Assembly (NCBI RefSeq): GCF_008801475.1 | Contig: NZ_VZPP01000009.1 | Location: 1-64,000 of the forward strand | DNA: 64,000 bases | Reading direction: 5' to 3' | Origin: Pseudomonas moorei | GTDB taxonomy: Bacteria > Pseudomonadota > Gammaproteobacteria > Pseudomonadales > Pseudomonadaceae | In this document: positions 1-7,090 of the stretch, one piece after another | How the letters are laid out: each line of letters begins with the position of its first letter | Numbering within the stretch: the first letter of the stretch is position 1 | Position numbers and translations under genes: made by a program | The notes under the pieces: model-generated | Told to the model about the DNA's origin: nothing | Databases searched by the model: none | Seen by the model: only the letters and a program-made list of their open reading frames with translations

Positions 1-44
1 CCCGCCAGCTGATGGCGCTAATGGGCTGAAAGGCCTTTTTTCGT
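1..44 (+). ncRNA. 3' end of a plus-strand RNA, possibly rsmZ
   Basis: The first bases hold a perfect short hairpin (CGCCA, loop, TGGCG). A second imperfect stem (GGGCT/AGGCC) follows, then a run of six T. This looks like the tail and terminator of a plus-strand transcript that begins left of the window. In Pseudomonas the small RNA gene rsmZ lies between rpoS and fdxA, so position suggests rsmZ. The visible bases carry no GGA-rich loops, the RsmZ hallmark, so the name is inferred from synteny only. Confidence 0.3.
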
Positions 45-57
45 CTGTTGCCCGCAC

Positions 58-94
58 AAAAAACAAACGCCCCGAACAAGTCGGGGCGTTTGTT
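58..94 (-). terminator. Rho-independent terminator of fdxA
   Basis: Two perfect 14-base arms (62-75 and 81-94) with a five-base loop form a GC-rich hairpin. On the minus strand it is followed by six T (positions 63-58). It lies 65 bases past the fdxA stop. Confidence 0.85.
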
Positions 95-158
95 GGGCTG
101 GCCTTCAGTGTGTTTTCACACAGTCTGACAAGGGGCCTTTTCGTGAACGCGGGGGTAA

Positions 159-482
159 TCAGCGTTCGAGATCTTTGATCTTGCCTTTGACGCCATCCCA
201 CTCTTCGGCATCGGGCAACGATTCTTTCTTCTCGGTGATGTTAGGCCAGATTTCAGCCAGCTCAACGTTGAGCTGAATGAATTCCTGCATCTCTTCCGGG
301 ACTTCATCTTCGGAGAAGATGGCCACGGCAGGGCATTCGGGTTCGCACAGTGCGCAGTCGATGCACTCATCCGGGTGAATCACCAGGAAATTCGGGCCTT
401 CGTAAAAGCAGTCCACCGGACACACTTCTACGCAGTCGGTGTACTTGCACTTGATGCAGTTGTCGGTGACGACGAAGGTCAT
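159..482 (-). CDS. fdxA: 7Fe ferredoxin FdxA
   Basis: This is a 107-residue seven-iron ferredoxin, a soluble electron carrier. Cysteines 9, 17 and 50 match the [3Fe-4S] ligands, and cysteines 21, 40, 43 and 46 the [4Fe-4S] ligands, of the Azotobacter FdI type. Cys12 and Cys25 sit at the two usual non-ligand positions. The start chosen is the ATG at 482, giving MTFVVTDN. A 14-residue upstream extension is open but basic and unlike the family. The gene lies 141 bases downstream of mutS on the same strand and ends at a strong terminator. The acidic C-terminal half is usual for this family. Its electron partner cannot be told from sequence. Confidence 0.95.
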   Translation of the reverse strand: MTFVVTDNCIKCKYTDCVEVCPVDCFYEGPNFLVIHPDECIDCALCEPECPAVAIFSEDEVPEEMQEFIQLNVELAEIWPNITEKKESLPDAEEWDGVKGKIKDLER

Positions 483-623
483 TTCTAATTTTCTCCTCAG
501 GCGGCGGCAGCGGAGCCCCTTCACGTTGGGGTCGCCAGGTTCGAGAGCGATAGTCTGCAGGCCAGGCTATAACCTGCAGCATCCCAAACCGCGCGAGATT
601 CTAACAGCTTGCAAGCTTATGCG

Positions 624-3203
624 TTAGATCCGTGTCTTTAGTGTATAGAGCATTTCGAGCGCGCGCCGAGGTGTCATGTCATCCAGGTCGAGTTTTGCCA
701 GTTCATCCAGTACCGGATGGGGCAGGCTGGCGAACATATCGCTTTGTTGCGGCGTGGCCGGCTTGCCTTTGGCGGGCTTGGGCGCCTCATGCGGCAGAGC
801 GGTATCTTCCAGGCGGCTCAAATGCTCTCGGGCACGCAGGATCACTTCACTCGGCACGCCGGCCAGTTGCGCAACCGCCAGGCCATAGCTTTGGCTGGCA
901 GGCCCCGGCAGGACGTGGTGCAGGAACACGATACGTTCATTGTGCTCGGTGGCATTGAGGTGCACGTTGGCCACCAACGGCTGGGCTTCCGGCAGGACCG
1001 TCAGTTCAAAGTAGTGGGTGGCGAACAGGGTATAGGCCCGCAGGTGCGCCAGGCGCTCCGCTGCCGCCCACGCCAGGGAGAGACCATCGAAAGTACTGGT
1101 GCCACGCCCGACTTCATCCATCAGCACCAGGCTGCGCTCGGTGGCGTTGTGCAGGATGTTGGCGGTTTCGCTCATTTCGACCATGAAAGTCGAGCGTCCG
1201 CCCGCCAGATCGTCACTGGAGCCGATCCGGGTGAATATGCGGTCGACCAGGGACAGCTCACAACTGGCCGCCGGCACGAAGCTGCCGATGTGTGCCAGCA
1301 GCACGATAAGCGCGGTTTGCCGCATATAGGTGGATTTACCGCCCATGTTCGGACCGGTAATCACCAGCATCCGAGTGTTATCGTCCAGGCTCAGGTCGTT
1401 GGCGACAAATGGTGTGGTCAGAACCTGCTCAACTACCGGGTGGCGCCCCTGGGTAATGCGCATGCACGGCTCGCTGACGAAGCGCGGGCAGTTCAGGTCG
1501 AGGTTCAATGCGCGCTCGGCCAGGTTGCTCAGCACGTCCAGCTCGGCTAGCGCCGAAGCGGTATCCTGCAGCGGTGGCAACTGTGTGATCAGGTCTTCGA
1601 GCAGCGCTTCGTAGAGCATTTTTTCCCGCGCCAAGGCACGGCTCTTGGCCGAAAGCGCCTTGTCTTCGAAGGCTTTTAGTTCCGGTGTAATGAAGCGTTC
1701 GGCGCCTTTGAGCGTCTGGCGGCGGATGTAGTCAGCCGGTGCTGATTCGGCCTGCTTGCTTGGCAGTTCGATGAAGTAACCGTGAATGCGGTTGTAGCCA
1801 ACTTTCAGGTGCGAGAGGCCGGTGCGGGCCTTTTCTCGTGCTTCGAGGTCAATCAGGAACTGCCCGGCGTTTTCGCTGAGTGATTGCAGTTCGTCGAGTT
1901 CACTGTCGTAACCGGTCTTCAATACACCGCCATCGCGAATCACTGCTGGCGGATTGTCGATGATGGCTTTTTTCAGCAATGCCGCCAGTTCCGGGTAGGT
2001 ACTGGTGGTATTGGCCAGTTGGATAATGTGTGGAGCTTCGAGCTCAGTCATCGCCACTTGCAGTTGCGGCAGTGCGCCGAGGGCATCGCGCAACCGCGCA
2101 AGGTCGCGCGGGCGAGCGTTGCGCAGGCCGATTCGCGCGAGAATTCGCTCGATGTCGCCAATTTCCTTGAGCTGCGGTTGCAGCTTCTCGAAACGATAGC
2201 CGTCGAGCAGGCAGGTGATCGACGTCTGGCGGGCCAGCAATACCGTCAGATCACGCAGCGGACGGTTCAGCCAACGGGTCAGAAGCCGACTGCCCATGGC
2301 CGTCTGGCAACGGTCGACCACCGACTGCAGGGTGTTATCACGACCGCCGGCCAGGTTGGTATCCAGCTCCAGGTTGCGCCGGCTTGCGCCGTCGAGTACG
2401 ACGGTGTCGTCCAGGCGTTCATGACGCAAGCTGCGCAGGTGTGGGAGGGCGGTGCGCTGGGTTTCTTTCGCGTAAGCCAGCAGGCAACCGGCAGCGCCGA
2501 TGGCCAGGGTCAGGTTTTCGCAACCGAAGCCTTTCAGATCCTGGGTAGCGAATTGCTGGCAAAGACTTTTCAGCGCTGAATCACGCTCGAAATCCCACGG
2601 CGCACGGCGACGCACCCCACGACGTTTTTCCGCCGGAAGGTCTTTCGGCCAGTCATCCGGTATCAAAAGCTCCACCGGATTGACCCGCTCCAGTTCCGCC
2701 AGCAGGTTTTCCCAACCTTTGATTTCCAGCACACTGAAGTTGCCGCTGGTGATGTCCAGCACCGCCAGACCGAACAGACGTTCGTCACCCAGTACCGCGG
2801 CGATCAGGTTGTCCCGACGCTCATCCAGCAGCGCTTCGTCGCTGACTGTCCCCGGCGTGATGATCCGCACCACCTGGCGATCCACCGGCCCTTTGCTGGT
2901 CGCCGGGTCGCCAACCTGTTCACAGATCACCACCGACTCGCCAAGCTTCACCAATTTCGCCAAATAACCTTCGGCGGCGTGGTAAGGAATCCCGCACATC
3001 GGAATCGCTTGCCCGGCTGACTGCCCGCGGGCGGTCAGGGTGATGTCCAGCAGCTTGGCGGCCTTCTTCGCGTCTTCATAGAAGATCTCGTAGAAGTCGC
3101 CCATGCGGTAGAACATCAACTGATCAGGGTGCTGGTTCTTCAGGCGCCAGTACTGCTGCATCATCGGCGTGTGGGAGGACAGGTCGGAAAGGGCTTTATT
3201 CAT
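624..3203 (-). CDS. mutS: DNA mismatch repair ATPase MutS
   Basis: This 859-residue protein recognises mismatches and starts methyl-independent repair with MutL. The N-terminal mismatch-binding phenylalanine-glutamate motif is present in FYRMGDFYEIF (about residues 31-41). The ATPase domain carries Walker A GPNMGGKST, the Walker B region LVLMDEVGRGTSTFDG and FATHYFEL. Length is normal for Pseudomonas MutS. The ATG at 3203 starts MNKALSDL. The gene is divergent from the PrtR-type repressor gene. In fluorescent pseudomonads this flank is a known insertion site for R-tailocin clusters. No frameshift or missing motif was seen, so the strain is not a predicted mutS mutator. Confidence 0.98.
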   Translation of the reverse strand: MNKALSDLSSHTPMMQQYWRLKNQHPDQLMFYRMGDFYEIFYEDAKKAAKLLDITLTARGQSAGQAIPMCGIPYHAAEGYLAKLVKLGESVVICEQVGDPATSKGPVDRQVVRIITPGTVSDEALLDERRDNLIAAVLGDERLFGLAVLDITSGNFSVLEIKGWENLLAELERVNPVELLIPDDWPKDLPAEKRRGVRRRAPWDFERDSALKSLCQQFATQDLKGFGCENLTLAIGAAGCLLAYAKETQRTALPHLRSLRHERLDDTVVLDGASRRNLELDTNLAGGRDNTLQSVVDRCQTAMGSRLLTRWLNRPLRDLTVLLARQTSITCLLDGYRFEKLQPQLKEIGDIERILARIGLRNARPRDLARLRDALGALPQLQVAMTELEAPHIIQLANTTSTYPELAALLKKAIIDNPPAVIRDGGVLKTGYDSELDELQSLSENAGQFLIDLEAREKARTGLSHLKVGYNRIHGYFIELPSKQAESAPADYIRRQTLKGAERFITPELKAFEDKALSAKSRALAREKMLYEALLEDLITQLPPLQDTASALAELDVLSNLAERALNLDLNCPRFVSEPCMRITQGRHPVVEQVLTTPFVANDLSLDDNTRMLVITGPNMGGKSTYMRQTALIVLLAHIGSFVPAASCELSLVDRIFTRIGSSDDLAGGRSTFMVEMSETANILHNATERSLVLMDEVGRGTSTFDGLSLAWAAAERLAHLRAYTLFATHYFELTVLPEAQPLVANVHLNATEHNERIVFLHHVLPGPASQSYGLAVAQLAGVPSEVILRAREHLSRLEDTALPHEAPKPAKGKPATPQQSDMFASLPHPVLDELAKLDLDDMTPRRALEMLYTLKTRI

Positions 3204-3340
3204 CGGGAATCGGAAAACTCATTGAAAGGTGTGGGGCAAAAGCGGGGCAATCGCCGGGCTTTTCCGCAATGGGCGCAAGATTAACATGGGCGGTCCGCCG
3301 GACGCAGGCATGAACGCCACGCGGCTTGCTTCTACTGATT

Positions 3341-3358
3341 TATGCATTGTTTATGCTA
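3341..3358. promoter_or_regulatory. Possible operator for the PrtR-type repressor (ATGCAT motif)
   Basis: TATGCATTG is followed by TTTATGCTA, giving two ATGCAT-like half-sites about 45 bases upstream of the repressor start. The same TATGCATTG word recurs in the palindrome upstream of the holin gene. The shared motif suggests one regulator binds both, most simply the repressor itself. This is inference from repetition only. Confidence 0.4.
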
Positions 3359-3402
3359 ATCGGCATTTGTCTTCCGGGAATAGAACGAGCACTATGTGTG
3401 GT

Positions 3403-4137
3403 ATGCAAAAACGCAACGTTTCTACCGTCTTAAGAGCACTGCTCGACCAGCACGGGATTTCCCCCACGGAGCTCCACCGTCGCACTGGCGTGCCCCAATC
3501 CACTCTCTCGCGGATCCTCAGCGGGAAGATCGTCGATCCGTCGGATAAGCACATCTCGAAGATCGCCGAGTACTTCGCTGTGAGCACCGATCAGTTGCGC
3601 GGTCGTGCAGATGTCGCGTCGGCCTACCATGGGAGACGCGATGAATTGCATCCTGAACTCAAGGACATCAGTCTGTGGGACGACGATACCCCTGTCGATG
3701 ACGACGAGGTGTCGGTCCCCTTTCTTCGAGAAGTTGAATTGGCTGCGGGATCGGGAAGATTCGTCATCGAAGAGAGTGAGCGCTCTAGTCTGCGCTTCGG
3801 CAAGCGCAGCTTGCGCCATAACGGTGTGCAATTCGACCAGGCCAAATGCGTGACCGTGCGTGGCAATAGCATGCTGCCTGTGCTGCGCGACGGCGCCACG
3901 GTCGGGGTCAATGCCGGCAAGTGCGGGATTGGCGACATCGTCGATGGCGACCTCTATGCCATCAACCACAACGGTCAACTGCGGGTGAAACAGCTTTATC
4001 GCCTGCCTACCGGAATTCGCCTGCGCAGCTTCAATCGCGAAGAGCACCCGGACGAGGACTACACCTTCCAGGAAATCCAGGAGGAGCAAATCGTCATCCT
4101 CGGTCATGTCTTCTGGTGGGGCATGTACGCCCGATAA
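3403..4137 (+). CDS. PrtR/LexA-like repressor (HTH plus S24 peptidase)
   Basis: This phage-type repressor of 244 residues has an N-terminal XRE helix-turn-helix (PTELHRRTGVPQSTLSRIL, about residues 24-42) and a C-terminal S24 self-cleavage domain. Serine 156 (in RGNSM) and lysine 196 (in RVKQL) fit the catalytic dyad, and Ala115-Gly116 is a plausible cleavage bond. Proteins of this type (PrtR) hold tailocin genes silent until RecA triggers cleavage during DNA damage. The start at 3403 gives MQKRNVST; an ATG nine bases upstream (3394) is an equal alternative. Neighbours are mutS (divergent) and a holin. The tail genes it would normally control are absent, so its present target set is unclear. 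Confidence 0.8.
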   Translation: MQKRNVSTVLRALLDQHGISPTELHRRTGVPQSTLSRILSGKIVDPSDKHISKIAEYFAVSTDQLRGRADVASAYHGRRDELHPELKDISLWDDDTPVDDDEVSVPFLREVELAAGSGRFVIEESERSSLRFGKRSLRHNGVQFDQAKCVTVRGNSMLPVLRDGATVGVNAGKCGIGDIVDGDLYAINHNGQLRVKQLYRLPTGIRLRSFNREEHPDEDYTFQEIQEEQIVILGHVFWWGMYAR

Positions 4138-4152
4138 TCTTGTCACTGTCAG

Positions 4153-4182
4153 ATGAACCCGTCATCAGGCGGGTTTTTTTTT
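4153..4182 (+). terminator. Terminator of the PrtR-type gene
   Basis: AACCCG and CGGGTT arms flank an eight-base loop and run into nine T. It lies about 20 bases past the repressor stop. Confidence 0.8.
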
Positions 4183-4253
4183 CGCCTGCCAAAAGGCCCG
4201 GCATCCCTGTTTATGGGCATTTTTGTGCGCTGGTGCATTTTTAATGTATGAGC

Positions 4254-4293
4254 AAATGCATTTAGCCATTGACTGAGTATGCATTGATGCATA
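4254..4293. promoter_or_regulatory. Palindromic operator-like sites upstream of the holin
   Basis: There are two ATGCAT palindromes. AAATGCATTT lies at 4254-4263. TATGCAT-TG-ATGCATA, with 7-base arms, lies at 4278-4293. They sit in an AT-rich stretch 125-165 bases before the holin start, and the TATGCATTG word matches 3341-3349 in front of the repressor gene. Binding by the PrtR-type repressor, or by an activator left from a tailocin, is the likely reading. Confidence 0.45.
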
Positions 4294-4416
4294 AATTTGC
4301 TGTCAAGGCGTTCTATAAAGCAGATCTAACCGAAGTTCTCTGCGTATCTAAAGTAAGGCTGCGTAATGGTTAAGTGCACTTGCACATCGCCCATCAATTA
4401 CCCCAGGAGGCGTGAC

Positions 4417-4767
4417 ATGACAATTGAGCAACAAGCGTTGTTGGACATGCCAATCTGGCTGGTCATCGTGCTTGCCTTAGTGGGTGGGCTGTCAGGTGAA
4501 ATGTGGCGCGCCGACAAGGATGGCGCTCGTGGCTGGACGCTGCTGCGACGGCTGGTCCTGCGCTCCGGGGCCTGTATGGTCGGCGGGGTCTCGGCGATCA
4601 TGCTGTTGTATGCCGCCGGCCTGTCGATCTGGGTCGCAGGCGTCTTCGGGTGCCTCACCGCGATGGCTGGTGCGGACGTGGCGATCGGTCTTTATGAGCG
4701 TTGGGCGGCCAGGCGGATTGGCATTTGTGAAATGCCGCCCCGAGATTCTCGTCCGGACCAACAATGA
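4417..4767 (+). CDS. Phage/tailocin-type holin
   Basis: This 116-residue membrane protein reads as a holin of prophage and tailocin lysis cassettes. It has a hydrophobic segment near residues 10-27, a basic stretch, then two more hydrophobic segments at about 47-65 and 67-85, and a charged C-terminus. Holins pierce the inner membrane so that an endolysin reaches the cell wall. The ATG at 4417 has an ideal AGGAGG six bases upstream; the longer upstream frame lacks one. Its TGA overlaps the ATG of an endolysin fragment. The gene is intact although no tail genes or working endolysin remain in the interval. The holin name is from family resemblance, not a search. Confidence 0.7.
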   Translation: MTIEQQALLDMPIWLVIVLALVGGLSGEMWRADKDGARGWTLLRRLVLRSGACMVGGVSAIMLLYAAGLSIWVAGVFGCLTAMAGADVAIGLYERWAARRIGICEMPPRDSRPDQQ

Positions 4768-4874
4768 ATCCCGTCGATACACCCAAACGCGTGACTGCGT
4801 TTCTTGCGCAGGTCGGTCATGAGTCGTACCTATCTCAGAGCGCGTGCTCGCTAACATTTCGATCGACTCCGTAA
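4764..4874 (+). pseudogene. Remnant of a GH19 chitinase-type endolysin
   Basis: A 36-codon frame overlaps the holin stop by ATGA. It contains VTAFLAQVGHES, which matches the conserved N-terminal stretch of phage GH19 (chitinase-like) endolysins, usually found around residues 35-50 of a roughly 180-residue enzyme. After about 20 similar residues the likeness stops and the frame ends at TAA 4872-4874. The ~30 residues that normally precede this stretch and the whole catalytic domain are missing. I infer a deletion scar of a tailocin or prophage lysis gene. The match is short, so a chance resemblance cannot be fully excluded. Confidence 0.55.
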
Positions 4875-4934
4875 CTTGCAAGCATGGTTCGCTCGTGTAC
4901 GGTAGGTTTCATTCCGCCCGATCAGGAGATGACT

Positions 4935-5435
4935 GTGAAAGAAATCACACAACTGGCCGCCGAACTCGGCAGACGCTTGCAGGTTCTCAACGCCCATGTC
5001 ACCGCAGCAGAGTCCTGTACGGGCGGCGGAATTTCCGAAGCGATAACCCGGATCCCGGGCAGTTCGGCATGGTTCGAGGCGGGTTACGTTACTTACTCCA
5101 ACCGCCAGAAGACCCAGCAGTTGAATGTCCCTGCCGAGTTATTTTCAACAGTGGGGGCGGTCAGTCGCGAGGTCGTCGAAGCCATGGTCCGTGGCGCACA
5201 GGAAAAAAGCCATGCGCGTTTTGCCGTGGCGGTCAGCGGCATCGCCGGGCCGGACGGCGGCTCGCCAGGCAAACCAGTGGGCACCGTATGGCTGGCCTGG
5301 GGCGTGGGCGAGCAAGTGTTCAGTGAGTTGCAACACTTCCCGGGCAACCGCGACGAAGTTCGCCGACAAACGGTGAAGGCCGCGCTAGAGGGGCTGCTGC
5401 GACATGCCGCCGGAGAAATCTCAAATCAGGGGTAG
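4935..5435 (+). CDS. pncC: CinA C-terminal family nicotinamide-nucleotide amidase (PncC)
   Basis: This is the short CinA form: only the amidase domain, about 166 residues, which converts nicotinamide mononucleotide to nicotinate mononucleotide in pyridine-nucleotide recycling. The signature TAESCTGGGIS lies near the N-terminus and VAVSGIAGPDGGSPGKPVGTV in the middle. The start matters. AGGAG at 4924-4928 touches the ATG at 4929 with no gap but stands six bases before a GTG at 4935. I take GTG, which yields VKEITQLAAELGRR; the ATG would add two residues. Next comes recA, 80 bases on, in the usual Pseudomonas order cinA-recA-recX. Confidence 0.9.
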   Translation: MKEITQLAAELGRRLQVLNAHVTAAESCTGGGISEAITRIPGSSAWFEAGYVTYSNRQKTQQLNVPAELFSTVGAVSREVVEAMVRGAQEKSHARFAVAVSGIAGPDGGSPGKPVGTVWLAWGVGEQVFSELQHFPGNRDEVRRQTVKAALEGLLRHAAGEISNQG

Positions 5436-5462
5436 GCGATCCTCGAACGCTGTGGAATAATA

Positions 5463-5478
5463 CTGTCTACTTATACAG
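5463..5478 (+). promoter_or_regulatory. LexA box of recA
   Basis: CTGTCTACTTATACAG fits the CTGT-N8-ACAG SOS box almost ideally. It lies 40 bases before the recA start. LexA repression relieved by RecA filaments is expected. Confidence 0.9.
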
Positions 5479-5518
5479 GTGTTGGCCGTCAGGCCTTATT
5501 GATTACGTGAGGACTTTA

Positions 5519-6571
5519 ATGGACGACAACAAGAAGAAAGCCTTGGCTGCGGCCCTGGGTCAGATCGAACGTCAATTCGGCAAGGGTGCCGTAATGCGTA
5601 TGGGCGATCAGGACCGTCAGGCGATCCCATCCATCTCCACCGGCTCTTTGGGTCTGGATATCGCACTGGGCATTGGCGGTCTGCCAAAAGGCCGTATTGT
5701 TGAAATCTACGGTCCTGAATCTTCCGGTAAAACCACACTGACCTTGTCCGTGATCGCCCAGGCTCAAAAAGCTGGCGCGACGTGCGCATTCGTCGATGCT
5801 GAACACGCCCTCGATCCTGAATATGCCGGCAAACTGGGCGTCAACGTCGACGACCTGCTGGTTTCCCAGCCGGACACCGGCGAGCAAGCACTGGAAATCA
5901 CCGACATGCTGGTGCGTTCCAATGCCGTTGACGTGATCATCGTCGACTCCGTGGCGGCGCTGGTGCCAAAAGCAGAAATCGAAGGCGAAATGGGTGACAT
6001 GCACGTGGGCTTGCAAGCCCGTCTGATGTCCCAGGCGCTGCGTAAGATCACTGGTAACATCAAGAACGCCAACTGCCTGGTGATCTTCATCAACCAGATC
6101 CGTATGAAAATCGGCGTGATGTTCGGCAGCCCGGAAACTACCACGGGTGGTAACGCGCTGAAATTCTATGCTTCGGTTCGTCTGGATATCCGCCGTACTG
6201 GCGCAGTGAAAGAAGGTGACGAAGTCGTTGGTAGCGAGACCCGCGTCAAGGTTGTGAAGAACAAGGTGGCTTCGCCGTTCCGGCAGGCCGAGTTCCAGAT
6301 TCTTTACGGCAAGGGCATCTACCTCAATGGCGAGATGATCGACCTGGGTGTTCTGCACGGTTTCGTTGAAAAATCCGGTGCATGGTATGCCTACAACGGC
6401 ACCAAGATCGGTCAGGGTAAAGCCAACTCGGCCAAGTTCCTGGCGGATAACCCGGAAGTTGCTGCGGCCCTTGAGAAACAACTTCGCGACAAGCTGCTGA
6501 CCCCAGCGCCGGACGTCAAGGCTTCGCCAGTCAAAGAGACTGAAGATGACCTGGCTGACGCTGATATCTGA
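5519..6571 (+). CDS. recA: Recombinase RecA
   Basis: This 350-residue RecA pairs homologous DNA and, as a filament on single strands, triggers self-cleavage of LexA and PrtR-type repressors. Walker A GPESSGKTT lies near residue 66. The signatures ALKFYASVRLDIRR and the loop-2 region IFINQIRMKIGVMFGSPETT are intact, and the C-terminus is acidic (ETEDDLADADI) as usual. The start is ATG 5519 (MDDNKKKALAAALGQ) behind GTGAGGA, not an in-frame ATG 12 bases upstream. A LexA box precedes it, and recX follows after 8 bases. Nothing is odd. Confidence 0.99.
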   Translation: MDDNKKKALAAALGQIERQFGKGAVMRMGDQDRQAIPSISTGSLGLDIALGIGGLPKGRIVEIYGPESSGKTTLTLSVIAQAQKAGATCAFVDAEHALDPEYAGKLGVNVDDLLVSQPDTGEQALEITDMLVRSNAVDVIIVDSVAALVPKAEIEGEMGDMHVGLQARLMSQALRKITGNIKNANCLVIFINQIRMKIGVMFGSPETTTGGNALKFYASVRLDIRRTGAVKEGDEVVGSETRVKVVKNKVASPFRQAEFQILYGKGIYLNGEMIDLGVLHGFVEKSGAWYAYNGTKIGQGKANSAKFLADNPEVAAALEKQLRDKLLTPAPDVKASPVKETEDDLADADI

Positions 6572-6579
6572 TAGAGCCG

Positions 6580-7047
6580 ATGACCGCCGTACTCGATACC
6601 CTCGTCGCGGTGCGGCGAACCGCGATGGACCTGCTCGCACGTCGCGAGCATGGTCGAGTCGAGTTGACGCGCAAGCTGCGTCAGCGCGGCGCTCTCCCCG
6701 AAATGATCGAAACAGCACTCGACCGATTGACGGAAGAGGGGCTGTTATCTGAATCCCGTTATCTCGAAAGCTTCGTTTCCTACCGAGCTCGTTCCGGTTA
6801 CGGTCCCATGCGCATTCGCGAAGAGTTGAGCCAGCGTGGCCTGCAGCGCAGCGACATCGACCTCGCGTTGCGTGAGAGCGGAATCGACTGGCAGGAACAT
6901 CTGGAAGACACCTGGCGGCGCAAGTTTTCCGGGCATTTGCCAATCGACACCCGGGAGCGTGCCAAACAAGGCAGGTTCCTGGCGTATCGGGGGTACTCCA
7001 TGGAAATGATCAGCCGCTTGTTCAGTGGCCGAGGGATGGATGATTGA
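6580..7047 (+). CDS. recX: Regulatory protein RecX
   Basis: RecX (155 residues) binds RecA filaments and limits their growth and activity. The helical three-repeat build is visible: LLARREHGRVELTRKL, then YRARSGYGPMRIREEL and later YRGYSMEMI. It begins 8 bases after the recA stop, so it is very likely made from the recA transcript under the same LexA box. A strong terminator follows the gene. Length is normal for the family. Confidence 0.95.
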   Translation: MTAVLDTLVAVRRTAMDLLARREHGRVELTRKLRQRGALPEMIETALDRLTEEGLLSESRYLESFVSYRARSGYGPMRIREELSQRGLQRSDIDLALRESGIDWQEHLEDTWRRKFSGHLPIDTRERAKQGRFLAYRGYSMEMISRLFSGRGMDD

Positions 7048-7050
7048 CTG

Positions 7051-7084
7051 AAACGGCTCGCTATTGCATAGCGGGCCGTTTTTT
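7051..7084. terminator. Terminator between recX and the LOG-family gene
   Basis: AAACGGC-TCGCTA and TAGCGG-GCCGTTT form a hairpin with a five-base loop, followed by six T on the plus strand and preceded by A on the other side. It serves recX and probably the convergent LOG-family gene. Confidence 0.85.
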
Positions 7085-7090
7085 CATGCC

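Noticed and set aside
3341..3358. LexA box for the repressor gene
   Set aside because: No CTG-N10-CAG pattern is present; the palindromes here are ATGCAT-type.
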